Source of the DNA: Cryptomeria japonica
Lineage: Eukaryota > Streptophyta > Pinopsida > Cupressales > Cupressaceae
Reading direction: 5' to 3'
Length of the DNA: 64,000 nt
Assembly: GCF_030272615.1 (NCBI RefSeq)
Contig: NC_081408.1
Coordinates: 608,350,173-608,414,172, forward strand
Positions 45,647 through 57,564 of this stretch are shown in pieces. The notes beneath the pieces were generated by a model. It was not told where the DNA came from. It did not search any database and worked only from the letters and a program-made list of their open reading frames with translations. The position numbers and the translations under genes are program-made. Numbering within the stretch: the stretch's first letter is position 1; every line of letters begins with the position of its first letter.

Positions 45647-47128
45647 GGTTTAATGATGGCGAGAGGCAGGAGTGCAGGCAGAGGGGATTCTAGGGTCTCT
45701 AAAGAAGAGGCGGCTAGAGACAATGATGTAGAGGTGAATGGAAATGAGGCGGATGGTGTTCATGGCCCTTCTTCTGCATCGTCTTGCGGATCTTGCCTCC
45801 CTTTTAGCTTGGTGGGGTCTTCCCTTTTCCTACTACGGCTCTGTTTCCTTAGGCAGATGCGCATTGCTAGTCAGGATGTTGGTCACCATTGTGGGAGGTT
45901 TGGAGGCCGATAAACGAAAGGGGCCTCTTTTCCTCTTTTTTGTTTGCCTTATAGGGTGTTGGGGAGAGCTGCGACTACTAGCATGGCAATGGGTCTTGGC
46001 CTATGATGTGGATGGAAGCTCTACCCTATTCCCTCTCTATGTAGTTGGAGGTTGATCAGTTTCAGAATGTTTCCAAGAAAGGTGGGATGTGTATGAAAGG
46101 AGGATTGTATACGAAAGAAGGAAGCAAAGGCGATAAAGGTTCTTGGGATGGGGTAAATTTGGCACATGTTGTTGGTGCAAATGAGGATGGGGCTCCTGTT
46201 TTTGCATTGCTTGTCCTAGTTCTGTTTGGTGGGGACTTCTAGCGTGGAGGTATGGCTACCGACTTTCAACTTCCCTTTAGGGTTTTGCAGAGGAGCATGC
46301 CTTTCATTGGCTCTCTTGCTTCCTTCCCCTCTTTTGCAGCTATTGGAAGACATTTTTCTGTCTACTCTCCTTGGTATACTCTTTGTTTTCCCACTCATGG
46401 GTTTTCTACAACTTTGTCTATAGACGTGACTCTATCTCTTATAGAAGTGGAGATGTGTTTTGTTTATGAATATTTGAGTGGATGCAAGGAGCTTTGTTGG
46501 GTGGCTAGTTCTTTGGTTTTGCATTGGCGACTCTTATGGAGGTGGAGCCCTCGTTCAATGCAGATGTGGGTGTTGTTGTCGAATCTGTGGATTCCCATTG
46601 TTTTCTTTTATCTTGCTTATGGTTAGAGACTTTTCTGGTTTTGCTCTATTATGGTTTTGGGAGCCATGCTAAAACACAATGCTAATGGTTTGGGGATCCT
46701 ATTGAAACCCTATTGTGCTGAAAATATAGGTTATGGGAACCTTGTGAAAACACTTGTTCTGTTGTATTAGAGGAAGATTAAGTGAGCCTTTTCAAAACCC
46801 TTTTTTATAGGTTGTGGGAGCCTAGTTAAAACCCACTTTCAAGGTTGAGGGAGCCTAGTAAAACCCTCATTATTTGTGTTTCTCAAGTTTACTATCTTGT
46901 AGTACCAGCTTCTTGTTTGGACCAACCTGATATGTAACGTTTTTTCATCTAATGTTTGGATGGTGTTTGGCTTGTAGTTGGTTGTTGTGAATCTTTGATT
47001 ACCTCTCATGTAGTTTCTTGGTTGTAGGCTCTTGATCCCAGGAAAGTCCAAGGGGTTTTAGGTCCTTTCAAAACCTGTTGTACGAGGTTTCAGGTTCCCC
47101 CAAAAAACCATTTTTACGTTAATTAAAT
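45647..47128 (+). mobile_element. Ret1: unrecognised retroposon with long TSD
   Basis: Flanked by an imperfect target-site duplication: ACTTGTCTATTTCTCATG at 45629-45646, and at 47129-47150 the same with one changed base and an ATTT insertion. The 3' end is A-rich (AATTAAA). It begins a few bases before an ATG whose frame reads MMARGRSAGRGDS and stays open for 89 codons. The rest has T-rich open frames (45738-46626) that match nothing I know. The 3' third carries repeated GGGAGCC...AAAACC motifs. Ret2, 840 bp downstream, shares its start, its repeat motif and its 3' end. Long TSD and A-rich tail point to LINE-type mobilisation; the family identity is unknown. Confidence 0.7.
46653..47108 (+). 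repeat. GGGAGCC...AAAACC motif array in Ret1
   Basis: About eight diverged copies of a unit of about 25 bp near AGGTTGTGGGAGCC(T) followed by AGTTAAAACCC. Copies start at about 46653, 46687, 46729, 46776, 46811, 46840, 47057 and 47083, with irregular spacing. Confidence 0.75.
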
Positions 47129-47150
47129 ACTTGGCTATTTATTTCTCATG

Positions 47151-47952
47151 CTAATTTTTTGGTTCAAACTCTAGTTGAAATACAAGATGAACAAGCTAAT
47201 GATGGTGCTCTTATAACATACAATTTTATTTTAAATGGCTAGGATAACCCTAAATGTGTAAAAACTAGATGTTTGTGATCCTTCTCCTATTAGATTGATT
47301 ACTCTTGTTGCTTAGTAGAAATATTTTTTCTTTGCATATATTGTTTAATGACCTATCTTATGTAGAGTGAAGAGTCAAACATTTTTCACCCACTTTTTGT
47401 TGCATTATATAGTATATTTTATTATGAAAAAATTCATGTGGTTAACATAAATAAAACTATTTCATCAAAAAAAAAAAATTCGCATTAATATACATATATA
47501 ATAATAAGTCTATTAATCTATTATCTTCATTTTATTAAAATCTCAAGATATAATTAACAACTAGTATATAAATAACTATAATTTTTTAGTCTCAATTATA
47601 TTATAATTAGATAACAACAAAAGCATTCAATAAAGACAATAGTAGATATAGAAAGGCTAAGAGAAACAATGTAAATAGTTGATATATGGAAAATGTATAT
47701 CTACATAAATAAATAAAACATATAAAATAGGCTCACAATGTTACTTTTTAAGCTTTAAGAAGATAAAGAATAATAATCAATAGTTACATAGTTAAGGATA
47801 AAGAACCAGAATATATAGCTCATCAATAATGAATATTATAGATATGAGTATAATTGTTGATGATAAAATAAGCCTAAGATCTAGATTTTTTATGTTAAAG
47901 AATTAATCCTAGGGTGATACAAGATTAAGGAATTAAAAATACTGTAGTAGAT
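47151..47952. other. AT-rich spacer between Ret1 and Ret2
   Basis: No coding region or known element seen. Very AT-rich with A runs. It ends at the left TSD of Ret2 (47953-47970). Confidence 0.6.
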
Positions 47953-47970
47953 AACATATGCATAATGTAA

Positions 47971-49822
47971 GATGAGGAAGATGGGTGGGAGATCTAGTGT
48001 GAGTGCGAGGGTTTTGGGGTCAAGGGATGCAGACGAGGAAGAAGATGACACCGAGGTGGATGGAGGGGATTTGACTCCCATTTTGGCTTGCTTTTGATGC
48101 CCTTTCTTTTTGGTCTTTCTCTACTTGGTGTTTTTAGCGTTTCATTATGGATGGGCATTTATTGTGGGGATGACCCTGTTTGTTTGGTGGAAGAATAGAG
48201 GCACGCTCTTCTTCTGTGGTGTTTGAGATTTGTCAGGATGGCTATGCTCTTTACTGTCCCTGGTCTTTTTGGCATGCAAATCCTTATCTTCGGCATCCAG
48301 ACCCATTCTTGGAAGTGGCTTTTCCCTCCACGCCTATTTTCCTTCTCCGACCCTTGTGGGGTATGTATCTATCCCTTATCTGTTGTTCTTCCCTGGTAGA
48401 TTTGGTGTTGCAGTTGGAGCTCCCTATTGTGTTGGAGCTATTTTGTAGGTGGCTTGGGGTCTATTACAAGAGATGTATGAGAGGAGAGATCCTCTCTATT
48501 CTCTCTCTTATTGGTGCGGGGGGTTTAGTTTGAATTTGGGGGAGGATTTAGAATCTGGGTGGTATTTGTGATGGAAGGCTTTTCTCTCTTGTTCTGAAGA
48601 CCTGGTGGGTTCATGTGGGCTTGGGGTTATCTGGTTTTGGAAGATTTTTTTGCTTGGATTGTGTGCTCTACTTGTTATTTTTTAGGGCTATTCCTTCTAA
48701 CCCCATTCCTTCTCCCCCTACTCCTTGGATATGTGGTGGAGTCTATTTCCTAGTTGCTTATGCCTTATTTGTCTATCTTCAGTTCAAGCTAAATATTATG
48801 TTTCTGTGGAGACTCTCAATTAAGGGGGTTTTATTCTTTGTGGTTTCAAGGTGTCAGTGGTCCTCTTGAAGGGTGGAGGTTCTTTTCTGTTCTTATTCTT
48901 CTCAAGAGGATCACTTTCTATTTGAGTTGCATCTCTCAATTCCTCTCAACCTACCCTATTGAGGTGGGTCATTCTTCTATAGAGGGAAAGAGTTGCTGGC
49001 TAGCTGCTATTAGATGGAACTTGTTGGAAGTTGGTTGGTTGTTTGAATCTCTCTCCATGCTTTTGTTCTTTTGGCCCTTTTCTCCTATAGAGGCAGAGAG
49101 AAGGGAGGTGCTCACTTGCTTGGATCTAATTCGGTTCAAGTATCTCATTCAACTTACGCTTGTGGGTTTTTCAGGTTATGAGAGCCTATTAAAACCCATT
49201 TTTAAGGACCTTGGGATTTTGATGGCTGAGTATGTGTTATGTATTGTTCTTCCTCCTCTAATCCATATTGAGGTGGTGATTGTGGAGAGCTTTCAGTTTT
49301 TAGCCATGTTCTTGTTCCTCTTGGTTGAGGGAGCCAGTAAAAACCATCCTATGTTAGTTATTTTTTTGACTAACCAGGTGTTTGCTGCCAATTTTAAAGC
49401 GCACACCTTGGTTTCCTCTGATTCTTGTTTTTGGTTAAGGTGTGCTAGGTTTGGGAGCCTAATACTAGGTTGTGGGAGCTTGGTTAAAACCCTCTTGTAC
49501 GGTTGTGGGTTCCTGTCAAAACCCTCAGTGTCTTTTAGGTTGTGGGAGCCTATTTAAAACCTTCTTTTGTGGTTGTGGGAGCCAGTCAAAACCCTCAGAG
49601 CCTTGTCTCTTTGCTTAGGTCCAACCTGATAAGTAATATTTTCTGTTGTCCTTGGACTGGCATTTCACTGGTGGTTGGTTGTATGAAATATTTGTATATC
49701 TATTGATGAGTTGTTTCTTGCTAGGTTCTTGATGGCAGTTCATCAAGGGGGTTTCGGGTCCCCTTAAAGCCTATTATTCAGGGTTTTGGGTCCCATCAAA
49801 ACCTTCTTTTCCCTTAATAAAA
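47971..49822 (+). mobile_element. Ret2: second copy of the unrecognised retroposon
   Basis: Flanked by a perfect 18-bp duplication AACATATGCATAATGTAA (47953-47970 and 49823-49840). The 3' end reads CCCTTAATAAAA. An ATG lies within the first bases; the frame from the next ATG reads MGGRSSVSARVLGSRDADEEED and closes after about 38 codons, similar in start to Ret1. A 239-codon open frame at 48838-49557 is hydrophobic, T-rich and not shared in frame with Ret1, so I do not call it a gene. The 3' 200 bp (49615-49822) match Ret1 46900-47128. The length, about 1.85 kb, is greater than that of Ret1. Confidence 0.75.
49165..49805 (+). repeat. GGGAGCC...AAAACC motif array in Ret2
   Basis: About nine copies of the same unit as in Ret1, starting near 49171, 49324, 49447, 49469, 49500, 49537, 49570, 49756 and 49779. 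The best copies read GGTTGTGGGAGCC followed by a short variable part and AAAACCCT. Confidence 0.78.
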
Positions 49823-49946
49823 AACATATGCATAATGTAAAGATTCAAGCAGCTTTAAACATTCATAGGTACTATAACAAAGGTCTACTAATATATCCGT
49901 ATCATTATTCTATATATTGGCAACAAAGACTACATAGATGATCCAA

Positions 49947-50957
49947 TGTTGTCATTGATGGCAAGTAATGTTAATGCACCCATCCGCATAGCTCAATTTT
50001 TTCATACCGGAAGAGTGATTGATTTTGGTTAAGTTGGACAAACTAGAAAAAAGAATATTTGATAGAGAATAAGTTGATCGATCTATACTTCAATACAATT
50101 TGAGTTAGGTGATTCAATGTGTTGGTTCTTAGTTTGACATAGCAATTCAGCAGTATTGTGTAAATAATCATTATGCAAATTATGTAGTTTTCAAATTTTG
50201 GTGCTCAAATTGTGATCATGGCATTGGTGTGTTGTTAGATAACTTTGGCAGTGTGTGGAAAATTCTTTTTGGTTCGCATATGCATTGAAATTCGGATTGA
50301 GTTGATTTGGTATAGATATTTCATTATTTGGATAGTATTTTTGAAGATGACTTATAGAAGACCTAATTTCATGTTACGTATATTAAAGACTAGTGGATAT
50401 TATCATTTTTTATATCAGTTTGTGTGTGGAAAGTGTTAGTGGTCGAGTGTCCATAGTTTCACGTACACAAGTGAAGGATTTGTGCTCCAAAATATTGCAT
50501 AACAACATAATTGAGAAGTATGTGATTAAGAGTTTTGTGCTTAACCAAAACTCTTCCCTGACATTTGTAGATGCTATTTTTTAGTTCAAACATTTCAATT
50601 ATATTTTGTAAAATATTTTGTAAGGCAGCGAGCCTTCTGGGGTTGTACCCCTTATTGTTTTGAGTAGTGAGCTCTAGCTAGTGTGCTTCAATACATGTCC
50701 ATTCCTCATGTAATAATTGTATACTTTTGCAGAGTATACTTATATTGTGGGTCTCATCCCCAGTATGTTTTTTCCCCTAATAGGGTTTTCCATGTATAAA
50801 ATATGGTGTTATTTTGTTGTTGCTGATTTGTTTTTGTTTCTGCATCTTCCTTTCATTCATTTGCATTAAGTTGTTAAAAGGACAAATTAATAAGGTTAAA
50901 AATTGTAGAACGCTAATTCAACCCCCCCCCCCCTCTCAATGTTCCTTGATTCCAACA
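49947..50957 (+). repeat. LTR of a third Gag-type element
   Basis: Starts TGTTGTCATTGATGGC and ends GATTCCAACA, so the ends TGTTG/CAACA are inverted repeats, and a PBS follows. It holds a CACCCCC-rich end and a GGTTTTCCATGTAT block typical of the other LTRs here. No second LTR copy is visible, so the start is from its ends only. Confidence 0.65.
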
Positions 50958-50959
50958 AT

Positions 50960-50972
50960 TGGTATAAGAGCC
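50960..50972 (+). other. Primer-binding site after the 49947 LTR
   Basis: TGGTATAAGAGCC, two bases after the LTR end. It differs from the usual TGGTATCAGAGCC at one base. Confidence 0.7.
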
Positions 50973-51103
50973 TAGTTCCTTAGAAGAAGCCTAACAACTT
51001 GAGGAGGATTTAGGAAGGTGAATAAATAGATTCCAATAGTCTTCAACATCAGCTTATTGTGGTACTTGAGGATGTTGATCAATCCCAAGATGAGGTCTAG
51101 TGG

Positions 51104-51780
51104 ATGAAAGTGAATATTAAAGATGCTGAAAACTTCATCCAATCCTTGAAACATCGGTTGAACAAGTCAAGAGAAAAGAAAAAGGAACTGGTTGATAAGA
51201 TAAAGGAGAAAGAAAGCCAAAGCATTGATGGCCAAGCCTTGAAGGAAAAGATAGAATACTATGAGAAAATTGCTATAGATAATTTTGTTCAGAAGAATGA
51301 TATGGAATCCATAGTGATGAGGTTTACAAAGGATATTGAAGCAAGAAAGAAGAATGAAGAGAGTCTTAATCAGTTCATGAAAGAAATATCTAATGAATGT
51401 TATAGACTCAATTGTGAAAATGATCAGCTAAAGCTTGAACTACTACAATCCAAGAACAATGAGCAAGAGTTTGATAGACAAATTATCATTCTTAGGGATG
51501 AACTTGCTATTGCAAATGAGTATAAGGAGAAGTTCAAGATTAGCTCAACTAAGCTTGATGAAATGATTGGAAGCCAAAAGAATGGAGATGACAAGCGAGG
51601 ACTTGAATTTGAGAAAGTTGAAAGCTCTGGATCTAGTCAAAATAATCTCATCTCATCATCAAAAGAACAAAGATAAAAGGTCTCCAGTAAGGCAACCTAA
51701 TGCTCATAAATTCAATGGTAACTATTTTGTTTTCAATAAATTTGGTCATATGGAGCTAGTCAATGCATACTACAAAAACT
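51104..51780 (+). pseudogene. Coiled-coil Gag-like fragment
   Basis: A 190-codon open frame (51104-51676), rich in Lys, Glu, Asn and Leu, with heptad-like runs (LKHRLNKSREKKKELVDKI, ECYRLNCENDQLKLELLQS). It ends with DEMIGSQKNGDDKRGLEFEK, a motif known to me from the C-terminal coiled coil of plant Gag-like proteins. In another frame a degenerate knuckle follows (VFNKFGHMELV) in which the Cys residues are lost. There is no DUF4219 start and no Pol; the fragment is cut near 51857 by TRG-B. Its role, if any, would be RNA packaging for a defective element. Confidence 0.7.
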
Positions 51781-51857
51781 TTCTCCCCCTTTGACAACAA
51801 TGGCAAATGGCACTATCAGGATAACATTTCTCCTTTTATTTTCCAATTACTGACAAA

Positions 51858-54257
51858 ATTGCATTGTGTTGTCATTGATGTCAACCAGTATAGGATAACT
51901 ACCGGTGTGAGAGATGTATGTGAAACACTATCATGGAGGAGTATAGGATGAGATATCTTTGATATCATCTTGTGTTGCAGAACACTGGTAAGGTAAGGAA
52001 GAGAATGTCATTCAGAGGAATGATCATTGGAGTCACCGGTACACAAGTTAGTACCTGACTTGTGTGGATAAAATGGCAAGGTTACTGGTATAGTGTATCA
52101 TCGGTAAGGAAAGGAAAAGGATGTCAACTGGTAAGTGATGTGTTGACATGGTGAAGACAAATCAACCATTTGAGTGGTTGTCAACCGACAAGATTATGAC
52201 TAGTGAATAAGTAGGATGAGCAAGGTGCTTGAGTTGTTGTTTGTGATGAACAAGCATAATGTTACCTAAATCACATATACATCAGAGGTGAAGGATGTAC
52301 AGGTCACCGGTATGCTATGAGGTTGTAGAATAGAAGGACTCCCATTGGATGAAGATGCAATCAACATATAAAGAGATGACTGACAGTGAATGTACTCGTA
52401 CTGGATCACATGTGTCTATTTGAAGATGTGTTGCACAAACAGGGAAGTCACATGAGTGCATTGTAGGATGCAGATGAAAAGGTATCACTTCACCGGTAAG
52501 TGGAGCTTAACTCCTATTATGTATAATGTGCATTATTGTTCTATGAGATAAGGAAGAAGAGATAAAGCCAAGTTCTTGAAGGCTCACATCGGACCTAACG
52601 GTGAAACAAAGGAATGCCTTGAGTACATGAAATCAAGTTTGAGCACTGGACTGAAAGAGAAGACATGTTGGGATGTCGGTGCAGATGGAGAGTGATGGGT
52701 TTTCAACCTGAAAAACCATCTAAGATGATATTCAGTTTGATGATGAAGAAGGCAAAGTAGAGCAGTTGAAATAGAGAATGAAACTGGAATGTAGATGCCC
52801 TAGTTGGAATCCACTGAAGGTTGATGCCATGATGTCATTAGGATGACTACCAATAAGCATGAGAATCGGTAAGGAAGCAAAGAGGCTAGGAGATGTACTT
52901 CTACCTAATGAGAATGAGCATTCTATGGGTTGAAATGTCCAGCAACCAATTAAGGTGTACCACCAATAGTTCAGCAAAGGGCAGACATGAAGGATAACTA
53001 GTAAAGGGTGAGATACCGAAAGGGTTAGTGAACTGGTAAAAAAGAAGAATCGATTGAGTGTTTGGTGAGTGATGTTATCTGAACTGACACACCGATCCAA
53101 GCTAGTAGTTGGTCGACATGGATGCCATGTGGTTTTAAGGTACTAGAATTGCATGCAGTGGTAGAGAGAGTGTTTACTGATGAGGTATTTATAGAGTTGG
53201 TTGACATTAATGGTAGATCCCATAAATCATTGGATGTGTTGCAAGTTGTTGTAGAGGTTTGTAGCTTGAGGTATGGAGGACAACTGAGATCTAGCTCATA
53301 GTGATTGAGGAGATCAAGGTAGATGAAGGAAACCACAAGATTAATCTTTGTGTTTGACCAATAAATCAACTGGCAGGGGTAAAAAGAAGATTGCCAAGGA
53401 TAGAAGGCATGATCAAGAAGGTACGACAATGGCAACAATGAGAAAATAGATGTCTGGGTGATCAAATCAAACAAGATCTGATTGGTTTTGGTTTTCCTCA
53501 AGGTTGATGAGGAAACTCTAACCGCCCATGTTTTTGAATTGGCTTTTGGTGGGAAAAATAGGTTATAAATATGGAAGCCAAAATCATTGAAGAGTGCTAC
53601 TGAATGGAAGAGGGTAGATTTTTTGTGAAGTGTTTGAATGGTGCATGAGAAAATTAGATTAGTCAAAGATAAAATAGCTAAGGATAGCAGTGAATGAGGG
53701 AGTGAAGGTTAAACCAGTGATATGGTTTCATAGAGATTTAACCAGTATAGCAGGTAGAGTTCATCCGAGGAGAAAACTAGTGGGAGTTTGTACTAGCAGG
53801 AAGATAGTTGAGAAGACTGAAGAATAGAGCAGTGAGGAGGAGATCCAAGAGAGTAGAAGAAGAGTAAAGGTAAAGTGGTAGAGTTTACCAGCAAGGCAGC
53901 AGCAGATGTGAGTAGCAAAAGAGTGAACCAGTCTAGCAAAGAAGGTGTCTCACTGGCAGAAGGAAGTTGTATGTAGAAGTTCCAAAACTCTTTTGTAACA
54001 AAGATATTACTTGTTTATTTGAATGTTTATTTTGATCACTAATTTGTAGCTCGGTGCAGGTGTTGTAGCTCCTTTGGGTTGTATCCCATAAACAAGTTAG
54101 GGGTTGGTGCCCTAAATTAGGGGTTGTAGCTCTATGGGTTGTATCCCTAAATATTGTAACAGATTTCATTGTGAGGCTAGATTGGAGCAGTAGTCTCCAA
54201 CAACATTTCTTACCGAGGTTCTTCCCATCTTGGGTTTTCCTTGTACACACTAGTGTT
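51858..54257 (+). repeat. TRG-B 5' LTR, outer part
   Basis: Begins near GCATTGTGTTGTCATTGATG, which corresponds to the TRG-A LTR start. It shares blocks such as AGGACTCCCATTGGATGA and GTAGTCTCCAACAACATT with TRG-A. It ends at the left TSD copy (GTGTT) of Cop5. Minus-strand open frames at 52732-53666 and 53933-54250 are not genes. Confidence 0.78.
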
Positions 54258-55321
54258 TGCTAGTATTTTGGTATGGTTTTGTCATTGATGTCAACACCTA
54301 CTAACCTTATCAACTCTGGCACTTTGGAGAATTAGCAACATTCACCAGCAAGCAAATGACTCATACACAGTCATCGGTATCTGGTACAGCGACAGGATAT
54401 AATGATCACTGGCACTTGGAATGGCATGGAAAACACTTGGTTATGCCGAAGACATCGTTTGGACACTTTTTCTTAGAGATTTGTTTACTGGCATATTCGT
54501 ATTAACATATTTGTTGTTACCAACAAATAGGTCCAGGTTATACACTAGCAGGATTATCTTTTCCTAATCAGCATGGCACACTATGGAGATGATTTATTAT
54601 TGTTGTAAATGCACCAAGCCAACATGTTGAATCGGTTATTGCATCGGATATTGTTTTAATTGTAAATTGATTTTATTGTAATATCCTTTAGAGCCGACCT
54701 ACTAAAATTGGTCCTAGGTTATGATATAAATGTAAGATATTATTTGTAAGATTGTGTGTGGAATGCGAAGAAGAATTGTGTAAAGCTATATGCGAGAATA
54801 AGCAGAGCTATATACGTAGACATCATTGGAAGGTGAAGCAAGGTTTTTATGAAAGCATATTAGAATTACACCAATACTGAATCCAGCATAGAAAGATGTT
54901 ATTTTGAGCAGTACATCCTTATTGGATTTAACCATCTAATTGTAGTCAGTGTGACTCCTATTTTGTGTTTGAGCAGTGAGCTCTAGGCACTTCACCTTTC
55001 TGCATGTGCAGACCCCATTTGTATACACTTACTATCTGCAGTAGTATCATCTAATTGTGAGTAAGGTTTCCCACCATAGTTTTTCCCCTTACAGGGTTTC
55101 CACGTACAAATATTGGTGTTATGTGTTGTGGATGACTTTGTCTTTTTCTTTCATGAATTAATCTTTACCGATATTGCTATTAACTAATGAAACTATCAAC
55201 CGGTATAAAAGATTGGTTTACCGGTATTTAGTATTAAGCTGGTTAAGTTGTTTTTGGTATGAATTTATTTGACAACTGATTCACCCCCCCCTCCCCTCTC
55301 AGTTGTCTTCGGGACCTAACA
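54258..55321 (+). repeat. Cop5 5' LTR
   Basis: Starts TGCTAGTATT (TGTTGGTATT in the other copy) and ends GGACCTAACA. Confidence 0.94.
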
Positions 55322-55323
55322 AT

Positions 55324-55336
55324 TGGTATTAGAGCC
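55324..55336 (+). other. Cop5 primer-binding site
   Basis: TGGTATTAGAGCC, two bases after the LTR. One base differs from TGGTATCAGAGCC; TRG-B has the same variant. Confidence 0.85.
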
Positions 55337-55399
55337 TAGTCCTCTTTTGCAGAAGTCTAACAGCTTGAGCACATCCAATCTCTACTAACCATTTTAGGA

Positions 55400-56482
55400 A
55401 GGACAGTCCTAAACTTGATGGAACCAACTATGGCATATGGGAAGATCATAATGGAGACACATCTGAATTGTATTGGAAAGGAAATCTTGGAAGTTACAAA
55501 TAATGGCTATACTACTCCTACTCCTAGTCAGCCTAATCCACCTACCTTGGGAAAAGATGAAGAAAATGATTGCGAAGCAGGAGAAGCACTTTTGAGTGCA
55601 TTAACAGATCAACAAATCATGGGATTATTAGATAAATCCACTGCTAAAGCTATTTGGGATCATTTGGAAACACCGAATTAAGGAGATTCCACACTCAAAA
55701 TTACAAAACTTGAAAGCTTCTAGGTCAGGTATGAAAACCTGAAAATGGAAGAAGATAAAAGGAATTTTGCTTTTATGGAAAGAGTTAATGAAATTGCTTT
55801 GGGTACTAAATGTTGTGGAGGAACCTTAAGTGAAGATGAAATTGTTTCAAAAGTTTTAAGAGAATTTCCACTGGCATATAAAATGATGGTTACTACTATA
55901 AATGAGTTAAGAAAAATGCCTAATACATCAGTAACTAGGGATACATTGATTGGAAAACTTTCAGCTTTTGAAATTGAGGAATTTGGTCTTGTTGCTACTA
56001 TAAAGATAGATTTAGCTTTTAAGGCATCAACATCATCTGCACCATCATTTGACAAATCTGATTGGAAAGCCTTTTATGCAAGATAACTTGAGGAAAGCAG
56101 GAGAGAAAATGAAGAACTTGAAGAACTTGAAGCACTATTTGCAAGAAAAATGCCTAAAGGTCCAATTGGAAGTAAGTATGAAGGTAAAGCACCCTTTAAA
56201 TGCTTTAACTATAATAAAATCAGTCATATGGCTTCTAGATGCCCTGATAGACATGCTAGACTAAGAGAAGAAGCTAGAAGAACATACAAGCCTAACCCTA
56301 AATATCAGAGATATAGATTTAAGAAGAATAAAGACAAATCTTGTTATCTTGTTGATGAAGAAGTGACTGATGATTCTGATGAGGATCCGGCAGACAATGG
56401 ATGGGTTTTTGTTGCTATAACAAAAGACCAACCGACACATACCATTCAACCGATAGAGCAGGCCCTAGTAGCTAAAGTTTAA
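55400..56482 (+). pseudogene. Cop5 Gag remnant with altered knuckle
   Basis: DGTNYGIW at the start is the DUF4219 motif, but it is in another frame from the 88-codon piece at 55415-55681 (LTDQQIMGLLDKSTAKAIWDHL). Further pieces at 55745-56086 have MKMEEDKRNF-type residues, VNEIALGTKCCGG, IVSKVLREFPLAYKMMV and IGKLSAFE. The knuckle at about 56196 reads CFNYNKISHMASRC, with Tyr in place of the second Cys. A linker with YLVDEEVTDDSDED follows to the TAA at 56480-56482. Confidence 0.9.
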
Positions 56483-56695
56483 GTAAAGGATGAATGGATC
56501 ATTGATTCAGGATGCTCACATCATATGACTGGAGATAAAAGTAAATTCTTGAACTTTCAAGAATATAATGGAGGCATAGTGAGATTTGGAGATGATAAAG
56601 CTTGTCTGATCAAAGGAAAAGGTACAATATCTCTTGATGGTAAGCATAATATTGACAATGTTTACTATGTTGAAGGTTTAAAGTATAATCTTTTA
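56483..56695 (+). pseudogene. Cop5 aspartic protease region, cut by T2
   Basis: WIIDSGCSHHMTGDKSKF has the catalytic Asp-Ser-Gly at 56514-56522 intact. The block VRFGDDKACLIKGKGTISL and NVYYVEGLKYNLL follows to the T2 insertion at 56696. Removing T2 and one TTTA copy joins the frame to 57823 in phase. Confidence 0.9.
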
Positions 56696-56717
56696 GGGTC
56701 AGTGCAAGAAGATGAGT

Positions 56718-56739
56718 CCACTTTTTGGCCAAAAAGTGG
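56718..56739. repeat. Perfect 22-bp palindrome in T2
   Basis: CCACTTTTTGG followed directly by its reverse complement, just inside the left TIR. Confidence 0.85.
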
Positions 56740-57564
56740 AAGTGTTTTCCCTAATTTTCAGATTTTGTCTCATTTGAGCTTAAATTTTGAAATACTTAGA
56801 GATTGAATCTTGGAAAAATTCAGTAATATAAAAGATAGCCCTCTGAGTGTACTTTCCAAATATATAATTTATTTTAATACCCACATAATACAAAATAACT
56901 TTTTAAATGGAGTTCTGAAAACCATGTTTTAAAAATGCCTGTTTCAGGACCATACCATGCATGTGTATGACCCACACTTTTTGACACAATTAAAATTATT
57001 TTCTCAAACCATTTTGGGAAATGGTTTGTAACACACTGAAGACTGATGAGCATATTTTTCTGTATTTTTTTTTCTAATATTTTTTTTTAATTAATTTTTT
57101 AATGGTCGTAATTATCTTTTTAAAAAATTGACGTGTACGACCCACATAATTTGATGTAAACTTAACATTTTTTTATTTTTTTTATTTTTAAATACAAAAG
57201 AATTTTGTGTAGATTGATGACATATAATTTTTTTTCCAAAATTCTTTAAAATAAAAAAGTTATTAAATTAACAAAATTAGTTAATATTTCAAATTTATGG
57301 ACCCAATTTAGTATAAATTAAATGAAAAATAGTTAAAATAATCAATTTTTAAATAAGTTTACATATTTAGAATATAGACAGTATAATCTGAAATGGGTTT
57401 TAATTTTGTATAAAAATTCTCTGATTAGAGGCGTGTAAACTATTTCTGAAGTTCATATTTGTGCTTTCATTCAAGGAGATTTGAATTTGCAGGTCCATGT
57501 CTCAGGTGTGGCTATCCCAGGCCTAATCCCAAGCCAAGTGGCGGGTTGTGGAGTCAACTTCCAC

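Noticed and set aside
48838-49557. 239-codon open frame in Ret2
   Set aside because: Hydrophobic because of T-rich sequence. It runs through the GGGAGCC motif array and is not kept in frame in Ret1. No gene is called.
53025-53666. 213-codon open frame on the minus strand
   Set aside because: It lies wholly inside the TRG-B LTR, has no domain I know, and overlaps non-coding LTR blocks that align with TRG-A. Treated as chance.
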